DNA of 64,000 nt from Haemonchus contortus (taxonomy: Eukaryota; Nematoda; Chromadorea; Rhabditida; Trichostrongylidae). The stretch is taken from positions 2,053,505 to 2,117,504 of the forward strand of contig LS997565.1 of NCBI GenBank assembly GCA_000469685.2. The letters run 5' to 3'. Positions 57,901 to 64,000 of this stretch are shown one piece after another. The position numbers were made by a program, and so were the translations under genes. Under the pieces are notes generated by a model. That model was given only the letters and a program-made list of their open reading frames with translations. It was not told the DNA's origin and did not search any database. Numbering within the stretch: the first letter of the stretch is position 1; each line of letters begins with the position of its first letter.

Positions 57901-60690
57901 TAGACAATCGATACTACTGTCGAGCAAAATTTGGGCCCCCATAACTTTTTAAGGAGAATCATTTTGCAGTTTTAATTTCCATTTTCGTGAACAGCATTCA
58001 AAACTCTATCGATTTATCTGGGTCTCCATTTAAAGTCCCACGGTAAGTAAACTACCCTTCCCTGGTAAGATACCGTAATAATACAGTAGACTACAGTTGA
58101 TTGGAAGTAGTAAATCTTGGTAATTGCTGATAATGCGTGGTAAAAATGCATTATGCACGTTTGCCAAGTTTTCCGCTTTGTATTGTGCTAATAGAAGTTG
58201 TAATTCATGTATGTATGGGACAACAAATGTAAAGGATGATATTATGTGATAACAGATGGTAAAAGCTGATAGGTGGTGTAGGTAAGCGACTTCATCTAAA
58301 TACGTTGACCCCCTCCACAAGGCTCTAAAGGATCAGTTCATCGGCTATAATAGTTAAGAATTACCAGCAATAATGATAATTACCCATCAATTCGTATAGG
58401 TGGTCAAAAGCATGTTCATTCTGCTCGTTTTGTTTTTTCGCAAGATATTTTTTGGTAGGAAATCCAGGTTAAGTAATGTAGCTATTTGATGGGTAACTTT
58501 GATAAAAACCCTTTCTGAATCTAATCATCGAGGTAATATATATTACCGGTATAACCTATTACAAAACAAGTATGATACCCTCATGTGCGTTCCTTGATTA
58601 CAAAAAATCTTTTTGCGACAGGCCAAATAACTCAGCGACAGCTGTTCACCCAAATTACATGAATTACATGCTTGAGTTTTTCGGAGCGGTAACTTTCCAC
58701 CCGCATCGAATTCTTCAGTTGCTTTAAATGTAAAGATAAAGTCCCTCTGAAGGAGCGAAACAATAAATAAAACAATAATAATAAATAGTAAGAACAATAA
58801 TTGTAGTAATAAAAATAATAATGGTAATACCGGTACCTATACTAACACTAATATTACCGCTAATAGTATTATTAATACTGATAATAACAGGAATAATAAT
58901 ATCAGGTTGATGCATAATTATAGCGGCTTTTTTTCTCTCGATAGAATTTGAGTATTGAATTCGGGTTTTTTTAGAAGGGGTTCTTACTAGGCGTTTGGCT
59001 AAGTCTTCCCACATAAGGCCTTCTGCGCAGAACTCGTCCTGAATTCTTATTATTTTTAGTGATTTACCTCAAAAAAAAAGGTAGAAGATATATCAAAAAA
59101 TTATTTTTTCAAGTCAAAAAAAAACCAAGATTAACAAATTAATGTAACTCAAATTTCAGTAAAAAATGGAAAAGACAAATGGATGTTCAAAAAATGGGCC
59201 GCTCAGTGAAGCAACTTTGAAGGCAAATAGATTTTTCATCACAGTTTCTGGCTTTATCCAAAAATTTAATGGAAACACTTGAACTTCCAAAAACATAGTT
59301 TTTATAGCATCAGAGCATTTGGTCTTAGTGCTAGCTTAGTGCTGAATGAACAAATGCCTAAAAACCCTCAGAAAATCGCCACTTTCCATATAACCTATAG
59401 AAGACAACTTGTACAGCTGTTTTTGACTGCGCCTTGCTATCAGTAAGATCTCTGTCTCTAAAACCCTTCACTGTCATGTCATGCCTGGTGCTTTTGACGT
59501 TTTCGTTGATTGACAAGTATCAAAGCATAACTTTGCTACAAAAAACCGGACCAACTGCTTTTGAACATTAGATTGGGTAGCTTTTAGTTGTAAGGAGTCG
59601 TATTGCTATTGTTTAAGGCCGTCTTAGGACAACTGATTAAAGCATTTTTTTGATATAGATTTTGCTAGCAGTTCTGCACGCAATCGAGACTAACATCAGC
59701 AATTTTTCGGCAGAATCATTATTCGGTTAAGCAAAATAATCAATAAATAATAATAATAAATAATAACACCAATAATTCTAGTAATAACAATAATAATGTG
59801 GTAATACCGGTACTTATACTAATATTCATATGTTACACTAATACTACTATTAATACTGATAATAATAGTAATAATGACAATAATAATGATAATAATAATA
59901 ATAATAACAGATGTCCACACGTAAAATACATGAGAGTAGAAGAGACATTAACAAGAAGAATTAAAAAATAAATAAAATGGATAACTAACTGTTTCACTGT
60001 AATGAAAGCCTATAAAAAATAAAAAAAAAGTATATATGTGGAAGAACTTATAGTATATATTGAATAGTAAATGACCAGATGAAATAATAAAATTGGATAT
60101 AAATTAAATTGGAGATAGCTATTGAACTAAAGTCAATTATTATAGTTGAAGCAGGTAATTGAGTAATTATGGCTTCGAAGTGGCTTGTTTGGAGTGACGA
60201 AAAAAAGTTGTAGGTACCAGATAATTAGTAATAGTAATGGCAATGGTAATAGTAACAAATACAACAATACAAACAATAACAACAACAAAAGCTAATGAAC
60301 GCACAAGAACAAAATGCAAAAATGAATATGGTACCCGCCCGAGTGTTTACTGAACGGCTATTGATATGGAGTAAAAAAATAACAATAATTTTATAGGTTA
60401 TTATAAACACACCAAGCAAAAAAGGATGCAGGTAAAGTGACTCACATGTAATACTGTAATACCCGTTTGGGAGCTAGGTTCAAATGATATCTGAGATGGC
60501 TTGCGCCCTGTTGATCTTGTTTCCTGGAAAAAACATTACTAAAGAAGACATTAGCATATAAGAAGGTAACTAGACTAGGAAAGCTTGCCCTGCCTAACAA
60601 CGAGCGTCCGCCTGTCTTTGCATTCGGTACAGGTACAGTACGAACACTCCTGCCAATTGGTATACTGTCACGTCTCGCATAGAACGACAT
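48953..60690 (-). CDS. Two-pore-domain (K2P/TWK) potassium channel with long QT-repeat tail
   Basis: Exons in transcript order: 60571-60690, 60446-60523, 57217-57428, 56980-57109, 56821-56890, 54250-54389, 54041-54121, 53744-53875, 52937-53085, 52685-52757, 52302-52374, 51917-52001, 51701-51801, 51044-51126, 50858-50934, 50608-50797, 50385-50552, 50154-50276, 49450-49518, 48953-49078. Every junction keeps phase, giving 759 residues and a TAA stop. TM1 is near 98-119, the first pore TTIGYGD ends at 207, TM2 near 215-232, TM3 near 322-340, the second pore STIGLGD ends at 364, TM4 near 372-395. The channel should carry background K+ current. The tail of about 360 residues is hydrophilic and contains nine Gln-Thr motifs between residues 529 and 651, plus a basic stretch (SSARKRIRRAFAKKK). 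The exon starting at 50797 needs an AAG acceptor. An ATG at 57459-57461 could give a shorter N-terminus. Confidence 0.92.
49771..50019. mobile_element. GC-rich fold-back (MITE-like) element
   Basis: Arms 49771-49880 and 49901-50019 are near-perfect inverted copies, starting TGGCTGCTTTCATAGTCCGC and ending with its complement. The arms contain CCGGC-rich blocks and a CAGTCCACGCCCCTTCGA segment, and a loop of about 20 bases joins them. There is no coding capacity. It lies in the intron between K2P exons 18 and 19 and would form a very stable hairpin in the transcript. Confidence 0.85.
53439..53520. repeat. Perfect palindrome, 32-base arms
   Basis: Arms 53439-53470 and 53489-53520 are exact reverse complements (GTTTTAATGGAAACCAGCCC... 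and ...GGGCTGGTTTCCATTAAAAC) with an 18-base spacer. It is intronic, between K2P exons 8 and 9. The lack of mismatches suggests a young fold-back insertion or selection on the hairpin. Confidence 0.9.
54440..54735. repeat. Dispersed repeat family copy 4 (longest)
   Basis: Ordered blocks are ACAATCCCGTTTGAGGGGTG, GATTCGGAGTGGTGTTTGAA, GCGTATGTAG, GGCTAGCCGTTCTACAAGTC, TATCCTCCTAAACAATTCTG, GGTACCAATTAACCGATCCC and GCGCCACTTGCTACTACACC. Each block is recognisable in at least one other copy (28086, 30497, 36495, 56318). A T-arm-like GGGATTCGACCGTGG lies near the right end. It is in K2P intron 5. Confidence 0.65.
56318..56575. repeat. Dispersed repeat family copy 5
   Basis: The blocks CGGGATACGCCATACATTCG, ATTCAGAATCGTAGTTGCAT, GAGTATGTAGC and GGCCAGCCGATGTAAAAGAC match copies 2 and 4 in order, followed by a diverged right part ending near CGTGTCATAGTGC. 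It is in K2P intron 5. Confidence 0.6.
57577..58058. mobile_element. MITE-like element with 149-bp terminal inverted repeats
   Basis: Arms 57577-57725 and 57910-58058 are inverted copies with few mismatches; the outer part reads GGGTAGTCTACTTACCGTGG. The 184-base centre contains a perfect 8-bp stem CGCCCACG...CGTGGGCG around GTTACCTAGTGGTAGTGGTC, which looks like a tRNA D-arm region. There is no transposase. It is inserted in intron 2 of the K2P gene, near the alternative ATG. Confidence 0.85.
58765..58925. repeat. AAT/ATT-rich simple repeat
   Basis: Degenerate runs of AATAATA and related trinucleotides in K2P intron 2. A similar stretch recurs at 59735-59915, and both contain AATACCGGTAC, so the two may be a duplicated block. 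Confidence 0.75.
59735..59915. repeat. AAT-rich simple repeat, second block
   Basis: Runs of AATAATAATAATA with an internal GGTAATACCGGTACTTATAC that resembles GGTAATACCGGTACCTATAC at 58832-58851. Confidence 0.75.
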
Positions 60691-60699
60691 CGAAAAGAA

Positions 60700-60911
60700 G
60701 CGATTCGGGTCCGGACCAGCCGGAGTTCAAGGTGGGGTTCTTTGAGGGTCGGGGTCAAGTGGTTTTATCGAAGTCCGGGAAAATTACGCGCAGGGGGTAT
60801 GGTAAAGACGCTTGGGAGCATCTAATCGATTCAATTCTGCGTCTCTGTCTTGCCGGCATGGATAATGACAAGATGAACGATGTTCTCCTATTCATTGGGG
60901 TCCGAAAATGA
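60700..60911 (+). other. Open frame divergent from the K2P start
   Basis: The frame reads without a stop from upstream of 60700 to a TGA at 60909-60911, with hydrophilic, balanced composition and a plausible amphipathic helix (DAWEHLIDSILRLCLAGMD). It lies head-to-head with the first K2P exon. I recognise no family and see no clear flanking splice sites. It may be a chance frame over the K2P promoter or 5'UTR. Confidence 0.2.
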
Positions 60912-63900
60912 TGTATGGGAGTTTTCTAACAAGTCAAACTCTTCCCACATTTTACCCACCCACCACCTTCAGCTCTACAGCTGTGGTTTCTACCCGTGTA
61001 GCTCTCAATTATTGCTCAAGAACGTCAGTTGATACTTATTGAATACAGCAGATGGTTTTGCTTTTGTAGCCCTTATTACTCCAGGCTCATAGTCATCCAT
61101 TCCCCTATCGTGCTCCTAACGATAGGCTTACCGATACCGATTTACTCCACCTGTCAGCAGTATTCTTCTTGAATTCCTTTAAATTCCATCAACTCTTCGG
61201 CATCTTCTCTTATCATATTAACCTTTCCACTATCACTCTGTATCATCTTGTACCACATATTGGAACACAACTTGCTGCATGTCTTTTTAAAACTCATATC
61301 TTTGAAATTATTCGAAACTAAAAACACGAATGGATATATTCTTTAACGAGGTCATCAGGGCAGTGTTCAACTCTCTCGTTCAGTTTATACTTTATCCAAC
61401 TTATTAAACACGATATGTGGTAACATCTCTCCTAATATTTTGTTGGAGCAAAACTAGGTGCACAACGCAATTTTCATACCACTTAATTTTTACTTGCTTT
61501 CAATTTTCTCGCTAGTTTTGTCTCTTTTGTTGAAAAAATCTTGTAATCTGTAAACTAACACAGTAATCATGCCCTAACCCATAAACCTCAAGGGCTGCTT
61601 GAACAGCTGCTATTTGTTGCATTCAAACGCACCCTCCGGGATTACCTCAGAAATCTTGGGCGTCAAAAAAAAGCTGATGTTTTACAGAATTTTTGTAACT
61701 GTTTTCATTAGACCTGTGTTTGCTTTTGGGAGTTTGACAATAATACCTAAAAATCAGATAAGGCGGTGTTCGGACAAGATTCTATGTAAAAAATGTAATC
61801 TGCTCAATGAGAAGGGAAGGCTGAATGAACGACTTCTACCTTCTTCTCCGGGATGCACTGCACATTTCAATTGCGCACTAAATTACATGTATACATAAAT
61901 GAACGGGTTCCAAATTGTTCCATCAAATCGAATCGAGTTGATGATTATTTCGATACGGACACCGCTCCAGAACTGACCGATCCTCTTCTGAAGGGCTAAA
62001 TGCAGGTGGCGCACCCCTACCTCTGCTATGTAACTTGTCTTGTGTAGAGGTACCTCATCTCTCTCCACCAACTCATTCGCGATTCGATTTTTCATTAATA
62101 CATCCACCTTTGTCCTAGAAGTCGCATGCCAGGTCTAACTCAGGTGTAGGTATGGTTGTTGGTAGGACGTCGTAACAGTTGGTTAGAGCTGATAAGTGGC
62201 ATGAAAGTCGTTTCAACTGTTCGAGCTGTTCGCAGGGTTTCCTCAACTTTCAGGAGTGCCCAAATAACAGGTTCTTATTCTGACCATAGTTCTACAACAG
62301 TGAAGCCCGAAAGAGTGGCATACTACGGCGGCCAGCGGACTCATGCAATTTGTTTTATTTAAGGGTGTAGATGAGTTTGAAAGGATATTTTGCCTAAACA
62401 GCGGCTATCCACTGGCAGGAGCTCACTACCATTTCGCACTTCCACTATCATTTTGTTTTTCTCCTCAAAGATGTCGATCCTGAACAAATGAGCCTATCCT
62501 ATTGTCCTGAGTAAAACCCTGCAGTAGAGGCACAAAGGATCAATAATCAGTCAGGTTCTTCAACAACAATAGTTAGGTCCCAGTAATTGTGTTGTTGTTA
62601 AGGATCCCATGCAACTGATCCCTACTCATCATTTCCTCGACCAGTAGTAGTAGCGATCGCATGACCAGCTTACGCCAGCTGTTAGCCGTGTTTTCAAATA
62701 CATGTATTCGCCTGCAGCTCACCCAGGTGGTCTACTGCTTGGTTACCCACAACCTCGTGGAAGTCCTTGTGATTTCTGTCATAACATTGAAATCCGTAAA
62801 ATTAGCTGCCAAATACCTCCAATCAGTAACAATCGATCAAAGGAACGACAACTGGGTGCTCTTTGCAGAGAGATTTAGGAAGTAGTGGGCGATATACTTG
62901 GAGCAGTACTATAGGGAAGAATTGTGATGACGGGATCAATGGCCGCACTCTGATATCTCCAAGGTCCTGCGTCAGGTTATTTCTCCTCTACAGACCCAGA
63001 ACAGCTCTTCAACCTGATATACGTTTGCTGCAGTCACCCAAATGGGAATACCTTGTAAAATTCCTTGTAGGATATGAACCACCTGGGCAAGCCACTCAAC
63101 ATCCAACATTTCATGAAGCATTTTCTCTCTCTTCCATGCGTAGGGTATGCAAGAGGACCCGTCACTCAGCCATTGATGACACTATAAATTCAAACGCTCA
63201 TCCACTACGGCCGTAATTGATGGGAGTTCCAGTCGTAATCCGCAGGTTTTTCGTGCAATTCCTCACAGTGGGCATGGTCAGCAAGGATCTTGTGGAACAC
63301 CTAACCGGTGGAGGACCGGTACGGGTGCCAAAAGATCTCTAAGGATCTCGCCTACATGACTTGTATTCACATTACTTTCAGTCAAGAGAATAGTAAAAGA
63401 AGTGGCTGAACGCCTGAGATGATTAGTACAGTTTTCTGTTTGGGGCAGAGGTGGCAGAGTGCCAAGTAACGCCCTACCACCAACATGGTTCTAGATGGAT
63501 AGTCAAACTGATGCTAAGCCCAAAAAGCCTCGCGTTCCTCCATTGGAGTCAGCCACTCGGTACAATACTTCAGCTGGAGGGAGCGGGGAGGGGTAGAAAC
63601 ATTAACTTGTACATCAGCTGGCTCCCCATCGCGGTAGATAGAAGCCCTACCCATGCAAACCTTCCTTACGATTCTGATTGGGAGGCGAATGCAGGGCTCA
63701 TTCCGAAGTGGGATTGACTAATACCAGAAGATTTTGTCTATCATCGTTCAATGGGGATCGTAATTCAAGTATAGTACTATTCATCTGGCTATAAGGAATG
63801 ATCGCAACAATTGGGCTAAGTGCAAAGTCGAACCAATCAACCACATGCATCCTTCACTCTAGCACATTCTGCTACTAAGTCACAGGATACCCAGAAAAAA

Positions 63901-64000
63901 GTTAATTAGCACTTGGGCAATAATTAATCATTGCTAACCTGTTGTGATTGAAGTCGAAGGAGATTGTTATTGCTCGGTCTCGAACCGGCGGTGGTGCCCC
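60912..64000. other. Right-hand flank without a recognised gene
   Basis: Several plus-strand frames (61599-61898, 62661-62885, 62863-63216, 63451-63717) have no recognisable motif or splice context. The last 40 bases contain a B-box-like GGTTCGAGACC on the minus strand, but no tRNA can be folded within the window. I see nothing else to report. Confidence 0.4.

Noticed and set aside
63965..64000. Possible tRNA at the right edge (B-box-like GGTTCGAGACC on the minus strand)
   Set aside because: The window ends before a cloverleaf could be completed, and the visible T-stem pairs poorly.
1..64000. CRISPR arrays, operons and ribosome-binding sites
   Set aside because: No short regularly spaced direct repeats were seen, and the gene structures are clearly eukaryotic.

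Overview
The window looks like nuclear DNA of a nematode, most likely a clade V strongylid of hookworm type. The basis is: coding exons that read as nematode orthologues (an OGDH-1-like protein, a TWK two-pore potassium channel, a NAS-type astacin with a C-terminal ShKT domain), many short exons with short introns ending in TTTCAG or TTTTAAG, and abundant inverted-repeat elements. No bacterial, viral or organellar genes were seen. Exon structures were assembled by hand from reading-frame phase and family similarity; every internal junction listed keeps frame.

Layout. 1-4.8 kb: no recognisable gene. 4.85-10.8 kb (+): a complete 23-exon gene for the E1 subunit of 2-oxoglutarate dehydrogenase (copy A, 1038 codons). 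12.07-27.35 kb (+): a second complete 23-exon copy (copy B, 1042 codons) with the same intron positions. Intron 12 of copy B carries a full-length 7.24-kb Ty3/gypsy LTR retrotransposon in antisense orientation (17390-24627). Its LTRs appear identical, it has a 5-bp target duplication, and it has one uninterrupted 2184-residue gag-pol frame. 27.4-32 kb: repeats, one tRNA-Ile(AAT) on the minus strand and an unassigned open frame. 32-37 kb (+): a multipass DRAM/TMEM150/FRAG1-family gene. 38.9-43.1 kb (-): an astacin metalloprotease with ShKT domain whose N-terminal exons I could not find. 43.7-45.0 kb: a Tc1/mariner element of DD37D type whose transposase has two in-frame stops. 45-48.9 kb: nothing recognised. 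48.95-60.7 kb (-): a 20-exon K2P potassium channel gene of about 759 codons, with several fold-back elements in its introns. 60.7-64 kb: nothing firm.

The most striking observation is in the cytoplasmic tail of the K2P channel. Nine Gln-Thr dipeptides lie at close to 12-residue spacing (or a double step), usually followed by an acidic residue, in a hydrophilic tail spread over three exons. This is the architecture of multivalent dynein light chain LC8 (DLC-1) binding arrays, which I have not seen described for a potassium channel; LC8 binding itself is inference. Other notable items are the divergent OGDH pair, the apparently young retroelement with a long unassigned region downstream of integrase, repeated use of AAG 3' splice sites, and a dispersed repeat family with tRNA-like segments.

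The genes show no obvious shared pathway. OGDH is a mitochondrial TCA-cycle enzyme, the DRAM-like protein is predicted to sit in lysosomal or other endomembranes, the astacin is predicted to be secreted, and the K2P channel sets membrane potential.
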